Source: Gammaproteobacteria bacterium
Lineage (GTDB): Bacteria > Pseudomonadota > Gammaproteobacteria > Steroidobacterales > Steroidobacteraceae
Assembly: GCA_028293745.1 (NCBI GenBank)
Contig: JAQGOF010000108.1
Coordinates: 1 to 35,257 of the forward strand
Direction: 5' to 3'
Length of the DNA: 35,257 nucleotides
The first letter of the stretch is position 1; every line of letters begins with the position of its first letter. Both the position numbers and the translations under genes were made by a program. Positions 27,109 through 34,729 of the stretch are shown here, one piece after another. Below the pieces are notes generated by a model. The model was not told the DNA's origin. It saw nothing but the letters and a program-made list of their open reading frames with translations, and made no database searches.

Positions 27109-27135
27109 GGCGCGGTCACTGCCCCTGACCGCGCC
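27109..27135. terminator. Intrinsic terminator, probably bidirectional
   Basis: GGCGCGGTCA (27109-27118), a 7-base loop, and TGACCGCGCC (27126-27135) form a perfect 10-bp GC-rich stem, followed by CGCCTTTGCTT. It sits between the convergent hydrolase (ends 27082) and SDR (ends 27149) genes and can serve both. The T-tract is imperfect. Confidence 0.72.
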
Positions 27136-27148
27136 CGCCTTTGCTTGC

Positions 27149-27895
27149 TCAGAGTTTCGAGCCTCCATCCACCCGCAGCGTGTCGCCCGTGACCCAGCGG
27201 GCCGCGTCCGATGCCAGGAAGCTGATGACACCGGCTATGTCATCCGCTTGTGCCAGTCGCTTGAGAGCCTGCATCGACAGCGTGTAGTCTCGACCCTGAT
27301 CCGTCTTGGTGAAAGTCGACATGTCAGTTTCGACCACCCCTGGTGCAACTGCATTGACTCGGATGCCACGCGGACCCAGCTCCGAAGCGAAGTGCTTGAC
27401 GAGCGTATCGACTGCACCCTTCGTCGCCGCATAGGCTGACAGCGTGCCTACCGAGGCGTGCGCAGCCAGCGACGACAGGAGCACTACGCTGCTGCCTTGG
27501 CCGAGAATCGGCAGCAGTTGCTGCACGAGGAAGAATGGCGCCCGGACATTGACCGCATACAGGCTGTCGAAATCTTCAACCTTCGCATCCTCGATGGTGG
27601 CGGACTTGGAAATGCCCGCATTGGCCACAAGGATGTCCAGTCGATCACCGACGATGCTGCGAACGTGTTTTGCCAGTTTGTGCGGGCCGTCCGGTTCCGC
27701 GAGATCGGTTGCAATCGCCTCTGCGCGTCCGCGAGCCCTGCGGATGTCGGCTACGACCGATTCAGCCTCCTGTGCGCCTCGGCTGTAGTGAATCAGGACC
27801 TGGGCTCCGGCCTTGGCCAGGGCCAGCGCAGTGGCGCGGCCGATTCCCCGGGAAGCGCCTGTCACCAAAGCGGTTTTTCCAGAAAGTGTGTTCAT
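27149..27895 (-). CDS. SDR-family oxidoreductase
   Basis: A 248-residue short-chain dehydrogenase with TGASRGIG (12-19), NAG (92-94), Ser141/142, Tyr155 and Lys159, and a terminal RWVTGDTLRVDGGSKL. The frame is open to 27928, but GAGGAGAAG before the ATG at 27895 and the family-typical N-terminus (MNTLSGKTALVTG) fix the start. The substrate is unknown. It is divergent from the LysR gene at 28000 with 104 bases between, so it is the probable regulatory target. Confidence 0.93.
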   Translation of the reverse strand: MNTLSGKTALVTGASRGIGRATALALAKAGAQVLIHYSRGAQEAESVVADIRRARGRAEAIATDLAEPDGPHKLAKHVRSIVGDRLDILVANAGISKSATIEDAKVEDFDSLYAVNVRAPFFLVQQLLPILGQGSSVVLLSSLAAHASVGTLSAYAATKGAVDTLVKHFASELGPRGIRVNAVAPGVVETDMSTFTKTDQGRDYTLSMQALKRLAQADDIAGVISFLASDAARWVTGDTLRVDGGSKL

Positions 27896-27986
27896 GATCT
27901 TCTCCTCCGTAGACTGCCGTGTAGGCATACGATAGATTCGCTTTGCGGCCTGTAAAAAGACTTTGTAAGTTCAATGCCATACCCCA

Positions 27987-27998
27987 CAGGCATGCCTG
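27987..27998. promoter_or_regulatory. 12-bp perfect palindrome before the LysR start codon
   Basis: CAGGCATGCCTG is self-complementary over 12 bases and ends two bases before the GTG at 28000. In the same gap ACTTTGTAAGT (27960-27970) is another short dyad. Either could be bound by the LysR protein in the shared SDR/LysR promoter region; palindromes of this size also arise by chance. Confidence 0.3.
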
Positions 27999-27999
27999 G

Positions 28000-28902
28000 G
28001 TGGAACTGAGACATCTCCGGTACTTCGTCGCCGTGGCTGAGGAGGGCAGTCTCACGGTCGCGGCGGAGCGGCGGCTGCATACGGCGCAGCCCTCGCTCAG
28101 CCGGCAGATTCGCGATCTGGAATACGAAGTCGGGGTGCAGCTCATGACGCGGAACGTCCGAGGAATTGAGCTGACCGCTGCGGGTCGCGCCTTTCTCGAC
28201 CACGCACGCTTGGCGCTTGCACAGGTGGACGCTGCCCGCGATGCTGCTCGCCGTGCGGCGCGTCCTGCGAAAACGACCTTCGCTCTCGGATTCCTGACAG
28301 GACAGGAAATGGATTGGCTGCCGGAAGCAATGCGCATCCTTCGGGATGAGCTACCCAACATCGAAGTGACCGTATCCAGCCAGTATTCCCCGGCCCTTGC
28401 CGAAGCTCTAGTACGGGGCAGCCTGGATTTGGCGTTTCTTCGGGCGGAAGCTCAGATGCCTGAGCTACGGTACAGGACCGTAACTACTGAGCCGCTCGTC
28501 GTGGTGCTACCCAGCGATCACCGCCTCGCGTCGAATGAGACGGTCGATCCAAAGGAGTTGGCGGATGAGGCATTCATCGGAATGTCCAACACGGCCCCCA
28601 CCCTGCGAGTCGTGATCAGCGACTACCTGAAGCGATCCGGCCTCAACGTCAACCCTGCGCACGAAGTTGACAACCTGTCGATGGCGATCTCGCTAATCGC
28701 TTCGACGCGCGGAGTCGCGTTGATGCCTTTGTACGTGCAGAACTTCCTGCCGTGGTCCGTGACCAGCCGCCCCATCAAGGGCGATACGCCGACGATCGAC
28801 CTGGTAGTGGGCTATCACCGTGCCAATGCCTCTCCACTGCTCAAGCTGTTCCTCTCCCGACTGGATGAGCTGATCGCCCGAGTGCGCGGCAAGGGTCAGT
28901 AA
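28000..28902 (+). CDS. LysR-family transcriptional regulator
   Basis: A 300-residue regulator. Residues 1-60 form the winged helix (VELRHLRYFVAVAEEGSL, AERRLHTAQPSLSRQI), followed by the linker helix and a two-lobed co-inducer domain (FALGFLTGQEMDWLPEA ... SLIASTRGVALMPLYV). The N-terminal pattern is similar to the BenM/CatM-like group (ELRHLRYF). The frame is open from 27943, but family alignment makes the GTG at 28000 the start. It is divergent from the SDR gene and presumably regulates it. Confidence 0.93.
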   Translation: MELRHLRYFVAVAEEGSLTVAAERRLHTAQPSLSRQIRDLEYEVGVQLMTRNVRGIELTAAGRAFLDHARLALAQVDAARDAARRAARPAKTTFALGFLTGQEMDWLPEAMRILRDELPNIEVTVSSQYSPALAEALVRGSLDLAFLRAEAQMPELRYRTVTTEPLVVVLPSDHRLASNETVDPKELADEAFIGMSNTAPTLRVVISDYLKRSGLNVNPAHEVDNLSMAISLIASTRGVALMPLYVQNFLPWSVTSRPIKGDTPTIDLVVGYHRANASPLLKLFLSRLDELIARVRGKGQ

Positions 28903-28950
28903 CGTCGAGCCGGTGTTAGCTCGATCAGCCTCGTCATGAGATCAGCCGCG

Positions 28951-29337
28951 TCATGGGACACGCTTGCGCGCCGTCACCTGGATTTCGATCTGCATGCGCG
29001 GATCGGACAGCCCGGCGGAAATCATCGTCGCCGCAGGGCGCACTGCGCCAAGGTACTTGCGCAGGACGGGCCAGCAGTCCGGGAAACGGGCGGCGTCCGG
29101 CACGATGTACATGACGCGCACGACGTCCGCAAAGTCCGCGCCAGCCTGCTTCAACGCTGATTGAATGTTCTTCAGGCACTGGTCGGTCTGCTCCAGCAGG
29201 TTGTCTGAAATGGTCATGGTGCCGTAGTTGAATCCGGTCGTGCCCGACACGAATATCCATTCGCCGTCGACCACAGCGCGTGAATAGCCGATGTCATGTT
29301 CGAACTGCGAGCCGGAGCTGATCAATTGCCGGGTCAT
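28951..29337 (-). CDS. RidA/YjgF family protein
   Basis: A 128-residue protein with the RidA layout: an IGYSRAVVDGEWIFVSGTTG strand pair, EQTDQCLKNIQSALKQAGADFADVVRV and the conserved C-terminal Arg/Glu segment (DPRMQIEIQVTA). Members deaminate reactive enamine/imine intermediates or act on related substrates as trimers in the cytoplasm. AGGAGAG precedes the ATG at 29337; the longer frame to 29424 is not family-like. It follows the Lrp gene by 55 bases on the same strand, suggesting amino-acid-linked co-regulation. Confidence 0.9.
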   Translation of the reverse strand: MTRQLISSGSQFEHDIGYSRAVVDGEWIFVSGTTGFNYGTMTISDNLLEQTDQCLKNIQSALKQAGADFADVVRVMYIVPDAARFPDCWPVLRKYLGAVRPAATMISAGLSDPRMQIEIQVTARKRVP

Positions 29338-29392
29338 CGAAACTCTCCTGCCATTTTGCCTGATCAGATGTTCGTTGCTGCTCGAGTATAAT

Positions 29393-29860
29393 TCACGCGC
29401 TGCTCGCAGGCAGCCGCTGCGCAACCAGCGTGGACACGACCACGCAGGTGTTGGTAGATGCGTAGGGCATCAACCCGTTTATCAGCGTTTCCAGGTCCGC
29501 CACGCTCGGAACTTGCGCCTTCGCGATGAAGCAATCATCACCCGTCACACGATCGCACGTAATGATCTCGGGAATGGACGCCAATATTCCCGCGACACGA
29601 TTCAACTCGCCGGGCATTGGCCGTATGCGCAGGATCGCGCCAAGCGGTAATCCGATAGCACCAGGATTCACGCGCACCGTGTAGCCTTCGATGACCCCCG
29701 CAGCCTCGAGGCGCCTGACACGCTCGGTCGTACTGGGGGCCGAAAGACCCACTTTCTGCGCAAGCTCTCTCATCGGCGTTCGTGCATCCTCGGCGAGTGC
29801 CGCGAGAATGGCCGTATCGAGCGCATCCAGCGTCCCATCGATGTATCGAACCCTTTTCAT
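29393..29860 (-). CDS. Lrp/AsnC-family transcriptional regulator
   Basis: A 155-residue regulator. LDALDTAILAALAEDARTPM, then RELAQKVGLSAPSTTERVRRLEAAGVI, form the Lrp helix-turn-helix (about 12-60). The C-terminal part (GLPLGAILRIRPMPG ... VTGDDCFIAKAQVPS) is the RAM ligand-binding domain. It probably responds to an amino acid. It is divergent from the EamA exporter with 118 bases between, a common pairing for amino-acid efflux, and upstream of ridA-like on its own strand. Confidence 0.93.
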   Translation of the reverse strand: MKRVRYIDGTLDALDTAILAALAEDARTPMRELAQKVGLSAPSTTERVRRLEAAGVIEGYTVRVNPGAIGLPLGAILRIRPMPGELNRVAGILASIPEIITCDRVTGDDCFIAKAQVPSVADLETLINGLMPYASTNTCVVVSTLVAQRLPASSA

Positions 29861-29978
29861 GGCGATTCGCCGCCCAGGTTGCTTGGAAGGTGAAACGAGA
29901 AATCAGCCTTCATATTAGAGGCATTTCGCTGCGAATGGTGACAATTGTGCATGGTTACCTACCGGGTCCGGCTGGAAA

Positions 29979-30974
29979 ATGCGTGGCATGGACAGATGCC
30001 AATCGACAATCAGCCGCACGGGTGCGGCCCCCGCGGCTGCACCCGCCATCGCAGTCACATGCCCAGGAGCCGCCGTCAATGGTACGGCTGCAGCACCCGC
30101 CGCCGGCGGCATCGCCGCACCAACGGCCGTAAGTGCCAAGGTTCCTCCGCAAACCTGGTTCCTCATCAGCGCGATCTTCCACTACCTCGGTCCGTCATTC
30201 GCCGTACTTCTATTCCCGGCTGTCGGCGTGTTCGGCGTTGCGTGGTTCCGGATTGCGTCTGCGGCTGCTGTTTTCGCACCTATCACGCGCCCCTGGCGCT
30301 TGTTTGCACGGATGGACAAACACGAGCGCCACTTGCTCGTTGGTATGGGAACATGCCTGGCGCTGATGAACTGCTGTTTCTATCTCGCGCTCGCACGTCT
30401 TCCGATCAGCCTCGTCGCTGCGATCGAGTTCATAGGCTCAATCGGTCTTGCGCTCTACGGTATGCGAAGCCCGCGCAACCGGGCGGCACTCGGTATAGCC
30501 ATCGCTGGCGTATTCATCCTGATACACGTGAGGTGGTCGACAGACTTGGCCGGCCTGGGGTTTGCATTTGCAAACGGAGCTCTGTTCGTGCTGTATGTCG
30601 TGCTCGGACACCGGATGGCGCGCGCTGGAGCTGGCGCCGGAATCGAAAGACTTGGAGCGGCAATGGCGATTGCCTTCGTCGCAGTACTTCCTGTTGGAAT
30701 CGTACAGGCGGCGCGAGCATTCGCACATCCCGTCCTCGTCCTTGCCGGCATCGGTGTTGGAATCTGCTCCTCCGTCATTCCATACGTCTGCGATCAGCTC
30801 GCCATGGCGCGCCTGCCGCGCGCGAGCTTTGCACTGATGCTCATGCTGCTGCCGGCGAGTGCCACCATCATAGGTGCACTCGTGCTTGGACAGATTCCTT
30901 CGCCACGCGAAATAACCGGAATTGCCCTGGTGATGGCCGCCATGGCATTGCATCGTCCCGCGGAAGCCATCTGA
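29979..30974 (+). CDS. EamA/DMT-family exporter (RhtA-like)
   Basis: A 331-residue membrane protein with about ten hydrophobic helices in two EamA repeats. AIEFIGSIGLALYG at the end of the first repeat and ASFALMLMLLPASATIIGALVLGQIPSPREI in the second resemble the threonine/homoserine exporter RhtA. An Ala/Pro-rich stretch of about 50 residues precedes the first helix, so the true start might be internal. Inner membrane; amino-acid or metabolite efflux is inferred from the family and from the divergent Lrp regulator. The aldo/keto reductase gene follows after 53 bases. Confidence 0.88.
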   Translation: MRGMDRCQSTISRTGAAPAAAPAIAVTCPGAAVNGTAAAPAAGGIAAPTAVSAKVPPQTWFLISAIFHYLGPSFAVLLFPAVGVFGVAWFRIASAAAVFAPITRPWRLFARMDKHERHLLVGMGTCLALMNCCFYLALARLPISLVAAIEFIGSIGLALYGMRSPRNRAALGIAIAGVFILIHVRWSTDLAGLGFAFANGALFVLYVVLGHRMARAGAGAGIERLGAAMAIAFVAVLPVGIVQAARAFAHPVLVLAGIGVGICSSVIPYVCDQLAMARLPRASFALMLMLLPASATIIGALVLGQIPSPREITGIALVMAAMALHRPAEAI

Positions 30975-31027
30975 ACCGCGATTGCGGCAGCAAGCGCAGG
31001 AACCACGGGACTACGCAGCAGTCGCGA

Positions 31028-32005
31028 ATGGAATACACCAATCTCGGCCGATCCGGCCTCAAGGTTTCTCGTATCGCTCTTGGGTGTATGAGCTACGGTG
31101 TTGAGCAGCGTGCGTGGCGCTTGAGCGAGGCTGACAGCTGGCCATTCATCCGTCACGCGCTCGATCTCGGCATCAACTTCTTTGATACGGCCGATATGTA
31201 CGGAGGAGGGGAGAGCGAACAGGTTCTGGGACGTGCACTCGCGGAATTCTCTCAGCGCGATGACATCGTCATTGCAACGAAGATCTTCTATCCCACGCGC
31301 CCCGGTCCGAACGGGCGCGGGTTGTCACGCAAGGCAATCTTTGCAGGAATCGATGGAAGTCTGCGCAGGTTGCGCACGGACTACGTGGATCTGTACCAGA
31401 TTCATCGCTGGGACGATCACACACCCATCGAAGAGACTCTTGAAGCGCTGCACGACATCGTCAAGGCAGGCAAGGCCCGCTACATCGGCGCCTCATCAAT
31501 GTTCGCGTGGCAATTCTGTAAGGCGCTGTATCTGGCCGATCAACACGGTTGGACGCGCTTCATATCGATGCAGCCCCACTACAATCTGATCAACCGCGAA
31601 GAAGAGCGAGAAATGTTGCCGCTCTGCCAGGCAGAGCGGATAGGTATTCTGCCTTGGTCGCCGTTGGCTCGCGGTCGTCTCGCGCGGCAGTGGATGGCGG
31701 CATCAACGACGGATCGTGTTCGGCATGACAAAACGGCGGCGCGCCTGTACACCGCAACCGAAGAAGCTGACGAGAGAGTCGTCAACGCGTTGACTGAGGT
31801 TGCCGAGGCTAAAAATCTGCCACGCGCACAAGTGGCATTGGCGTGGTTGATGCGACAACCCGGTGTTACCGCCCCGATAGTCGGCGCCACAAAGCTAAGC
31901 CACCTCGATGACGCTGTGGCTGCGATGAGCCTCAAGTTGGAGCCGCAGGAGGTAGAGCTCCTCCAGCGGTACTATGTACCGCATGCGATGAGCTTTGCGG
32001 AATAG
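31028..32005 (+). CDS. Aldo/keto reductase
   Basis: A 325-residue NADPH-dependent reductase with the catalytic tetrad Asp53 and Tyr58 (FFDTADMYGGGESE), Lys85 (ATKIF) and His126 (LYQIHRWD). GATKLSHLDDAVAA near the end is the cofactor-binding segment. The N-terminus MEYTNLGRSGLKVSRIALG is canonical, so ATG 31028 is the start even though the frame is open back to 29945. It resembles the YajO/tas-type group. Cytoplasmic; the substrate is unknown. Probably co-transcribed with the EamA gene. Confidence 0.93.
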   Translation: MEYTNLGRSGLKVSRIALGCMSYGVEQRAWRLSEADSWPFIRHALDLGINFFDTADMYGGGESEQVLGRALAEFSQRDDIVIATKIFYPTRPGPNGRGLSRKAIFAGIDGSLRRLRTDYVDLYQIHRWDDHTPIEETLEALHDIVKAGKARYIGASSMFAWQFCKALYLADQHGWTRFISMQPHYNLINREEEREMLPLCQAERIGILPWSPLARGRLARQWMAASTTDRVRHDKTAARLYTATEEADERVVNALTEVAEAKNLPRAQVALAWLMRQPGVTAPIVGATKLSHLDDAVAAMSLKLEPQEVELLQRYYVPHAMSFAE

Positions 32006-32095
32006 CGCTGGGCCCACGAACCGCAGCGGGTAAGCCCGCGATGGCGGCGCCGATCGCGACGGCGCGCGACCGGCACGGGCAAGGCCGCGACCCAG

Positions 32096-32195
32096 GGCAA
32101 CGCGCCCCCCAACTCCCAGCGGCAGCCAGCGCACGATGCCCTATACTGCAACCGGCGGCACCACGCGAACCGCGACCGGCAACGCGCCCCCCCAA
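32096..32195. repeat. Pair of 17-18-base direct repeats, GC-rich
   Basis: GGCAACGCGCCCCCCAA occurs at 32096-32112 and again at 32178-32195 with one extra C. CGCGACCGGC also occurs twice nearby (about 32065 and 32171). They lie in the 278-base gap between the aldo/keto reductase and ABM-like genes. They may be a small duplication; I see no coding role. Confidence 0.5.
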
Positions 32196-32225
32196 GCTCT
32201 TCGGCTTCCGGCCCGCTGCAGGCCC

Positions 32226-32250
32226 GCGGGACGTCCCGCCCGCATATAAT
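32226..32250 (+). promoter_or_regulatory. Promoter -10 with overlapping 14-bp palindrome (candidate operator)
   Basis: TATAAT at 32245-32250 is a perfect -10 hexamer in very GC-rich surroundings, 34 bases before the ATG of the ABM-like gene. GCGGGACGTCCCGC (32226-32239) is a perfect 14-bp palindrome covering the spacer and most of the expected -35 position, where no TTGACA-like hexamer is seen. A regulator bound there would block or assist polymerase for the ABM-tadA unit. Confidence 0.5.
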
Positions 32251-32283
32251 TCCAAAACTTATCGCCGCAACGGAGGCACACCA

Positions 32284-32613
32284 ATGATCGCGAGAATGTG
32301 GCGCGGCTGGGCGGCTAACACCGAAGCCGCCGATCTCTACGAGGAATTTTTGCGTTCGAGTTTTCTGCCGGCTGCGTACGCGATCCCCGGATTCAAGGGC
32401 GCATCTGTTCTTCGCCGCAATGTTGGAAACGGAATAGAGTTCACCACCATTACCCGGTTTGAATCAGTGCATGCCATCAAGCAGTTTGCCGGTGAAGACT
32501 ACGAGGTTGCCCACGTGGCACCACGCGCACGTGAGTTGCTTGCCCGTTTCGAGCCACGTTGCGTGCATTTCGACCTGGTGATCGAAACCTCCCCGCCCGA
32601 GGCAGGCCAATGA
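32284..32613 (+). CDS. Antibiotic biosynthesis monooxygenase (ABM)-like domain protein
   Basis: A 109-residue protein with a dimeric alpha/beta-barrel pattern: MIARMWRGWAANTEAADLYEEFL, IPGFKGASVLRRNVGNGIEFTTITRFES and VHAIKQFAGEDYEVA. Such small proteins include heme-degrading and quinone-forming monooxygenases and non-catalytic relatives; the activity here is unknown. GGAGG at 32271-32275 supports the ATG. Its TGA overlaps the tadA start as ATGA, which implies coupled translation. Confidence 0.8.
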   Translation: MIARMWRGWAANTEAADLYEEFLRSSFLPAAYAIPGFKGASVLRRNVGNGIEFTTITRFESVHAIKQFAGEDYEVAHVAPRARELLARFEPRCVHFDLVIETSPPEAGQ

Positions 32614-33092
32614 CCTTGGCCATGCGCCCACGCTCCGACGTTGACTTCATGCAGCGTGCGCTGGATTTGGCCGATGCTGCCGAAACAAACGGAGAGGTGC
32701 CGGTAGGTGCCGTGCTAGTCCGCGGCGACGAGATCATCGCGGAGGGCGCCAATCGTCCCATTGCGTCAAATGATCCAACTGCACATGCAGAAATCGAAGC
32801 CCTCCGCGCTGGCGGTCAAATCATCGGCAGCTATCGCCTAACCGACACGACTCTCTATGTGACCTTGGAGCCGTGCGCCATGTGCGCCGCAGCCATCGTG
32901 CACGCGCGCGTCCGGCGCCTCGTGTTCGGCGCGTGGGACCCACACGCTGGTGCAGCAGGAAGCATTGTGGACGTGTTCGCCTTGCCTGGGCTTAACCATC
33001 GAGTAGACGTGTTCGGTGGAGTGCTCGCGGAGGAATGCACGCGCCGCCTCAAGCGGTTTTTTGCGGAACGACGAGGCGCGGGGCAGGGGTAA
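32610..33092 (+). CDS. tadA: tRNA-specific adenosine deaminase TadA
   Basis: A 160-residue zinc deaminase that converts A34 to inosine in tRNA-Arg(ACG). The catalytic HAE is at 59-61 and the zinc cysteines at 89 and 92 (PCAMC), preceded by GEVPVGAVLV and followed by RVRRLVFGAWDPHAGAAGS. ATG 32610 overlaps the ABM-like stop; an internal ATG at 32622 is less likely. The gene is essential in most bacteria. It converges on mltF, its neighbour in E. coli as well. Confidence 0.96.
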   Translation: MTLAMRPRSDVDFMQRALDLADAAETNGEVPVGAVLVRGDEIIAEGANRPIASNDPTAHAEIEALRAGGQIIGSYRLTDTTLYVTLEPCAMCAAAIVHARVRRLVFGAWDPHAGAAGSIVDVFALPGLNHRVDVFGGVLAEECTRRLKRFFAERRGAGQG

Positions 33093-33120
33093 GGCGGTAG
33101 TTGTATTAGCGCGGTCGGAC

Positions 33121-34566
33121 TTATGCGCCCGGGGGCGCCGCACGCGTCGGAGGCAATGGTGGAGCCGGCAATGGCGTCGGCGCGGTCGGCGGTGCTGCTG
33201 CGATCCCATCTCCCGGCTGCCACTCCAGTAGCGTCAGAAAACGCTGCACACGGTCTACAAACTGCACCGGCTCCCAGCCGCGCGCATACCCACGCTTCAC
33301 CAGCGAATACCACCGCTCGTTGCCGAGCAGGGGCAATTGGTCCTTGACGTCCGGCCACGAGTCCGGGTTCTTGCCTCGGGTCTGCGCCAGGATCCGCGCA
33401 TCCTCCAAATGCCCGAATCCCACGTTATAGGCGGCCACCGTAAGCCACGTGCGATCCGGCTCAGGGATACGGTCCGGAATCTTCTCGCGAACCGAAGCGA
33501 AGTAGCGCGCTCCAGCGGAGATGCTCTGCGCCGCGTTGCTGCGATCCGCGATCCCCATAGCCCCGGCGGTATCCGACGTAAGCATCATCAGACCGAGCGC
33601 ACCATCTCCGGATTCGGCCAGCGGATTCCACTTCGACTCCTGGTAGCCGATCGCTGCGAGCAGACGCCAGTCCACACCCGTCTGCGCCGAGGCGGCCTCG
33701 AACAGCTGCTGATACCGAGGTAATCGCTCTGACAAGTGAGCCTGGAATTCCCGCGACTCCGCGTACTGGAATGGCCGCACGTCCCCGGTTTCCTCAAGCT
33801 CGAGCTTCCCTAAGCGCCCGGAGTCCGAGGCTTTACGGATGAACCGATTTGTGGCCACCAGCAGATCATGCGCGCCGTGGCGCACGATCCACTGAACGGG
33901 CCGCTCCTCAGGCAGCGTGAACCCGAGAAGGACATTCGGATACAGGTGCTGAGCGAAAGAAAATTCTCGATCGTCGATCAGCGCGTAGTCGGCCTCACCG
34001 GAGTCGACGTCGGCCAAGGGGTCGGCGTTGTTCGGAGCCGTGCCCACCCACTGCAGTGTCGGAGCGACCGTCTTCTTCAGCTTCTCGAGCGTCTGCTCCT
34101 GCGGACTACCGGCGCGAACGGCGAGCTTCGCCGATTCGAACTGCAGCGTGCCGCGGGGCCGAACCTTGTCCCGCCGATAGACGACAAGCTGCGCAACCTG
34201 CCCGTACGGATCAGAAGCCTCTCCCACCCGCCGCCACTCCCGAGTAGCGGTCACCTGGGCGGCCGCGATGTCAGCACGCCCCGCAGCCAGCTCCGCCTGC
34301 ATCGCCCGTTCGGTCGCTACGGGATACATCACCAGTCGTACGCCCAGCTCCGCCGCAAATCGCTTGGCGAGCTTGGACTCCAGCCCCTCGGTGCCCTGCG
34401 CGCCGAAATAGAAGCAAGTGGGAATGTTCAGGGTAACGACCCGGATCTCGTTGCGCGCCCGAATGCCGTCGAGCGCGGAGGGCTGAGGCGTGCAGCCGGC
34501 CAGCAATGCGGTCACGACGAGAGTACCTGCGGCTGCCCCCCTTGCTCTCAATGCGAACCTCACCAC
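33121..34566 (-). CDS. mltF: Membrane-bound lytic murein transglycosylase F
   Basis: A 481-residue lipoprotein: signal with lipobox LLAGC (Cys25), a periplasmic solute-binding (SBP_bac_3-like) domain at about 40-265, then a lysozyme-like transglycosylase domain with catalytic Glu310 (IGYQESKWNP) and conserved GLMMLTSDTA and AYNVGFGHLEDA. It cleaves peptidoglycan glycan strands to 1,6-anhydro products at the outer membrane. The C-terminus is an unusual Pro/Ala-rich tail of about 35 residues. The length and layout match MltF. Confidence 0.95.
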   Translation of the reverse strand: MVRFALRARGAAAGTLVVTALLAGCTPQPSALDGIRARNEIRVVTLNIPTCFYFGAQGTEGLESKLAKRFAAELGVRLVMYPVATERAMQAELAAGRADIAAAQVTATREWRRVGEASDPYGQVAQLVVYRRDKVRPRGTLQFESAKLAVRAGSPQEQTLEKLKKTVAPTLQWVGTAPNNADPLADVDSGEADYALIDDREFSFAQHLYPNVLLGFTLPEERPVQWIVRHGAHDLLVATNRFIRKASDSGRLGKLELEETGDVRPFQYAESREFQAHLSERLPRYQQLFEAASAQTGVDWRLLAAIGYQESKWNPLAESGDGALGLMMLTSDTAGAMGIADRSNAAQSISAGARYFASVREKIPDRIPEPDRTWLTVAAYNVGFGHLEDARILAQTRGKNPDSWPDVKDQLPLLGNERWYSLVKRGYARGWEPVQFVDRVQRFLTLLEWQPGDGIAAAPPTAPTPLPAPPLPPTRAAPPGA

Positions 34567-34639
34567 CTCGTCCAGTACGTTCGGCTAGAATACCACCCCC
34601 GAAAAATGGGCCCCCTTACCGGGCCCACGAAACGGGAAT

Positions 34640-34729
34640 GGAGAGGTACCGAAGTGGTCATAACGGCGCCGACTCGAAATCGGATGGTCGGGTAATTCCG
34701 GCACGTGGGTTCGAATCCCACCCTCTCCG
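34640..34729 (+). tRNA. tRNA-Ser (anticodon CGA)
   Basis: A 90-base type II tRNA. The acceptor arms GGAGAGG (34640-34646) and CCTCTCC (34722-34728) pair fully, with discriminator G34729. The anticodon loop CTCGAAA gives CGA, read by UCG serine codons. A long variable arm is present, as expected for serine, and the T arm GTGGG-TTCGAAT-CCCAC is perfect. CCA is not encoded. A TAGAAT at 34587-34592 is a possible -10. Confidence 0.95.
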
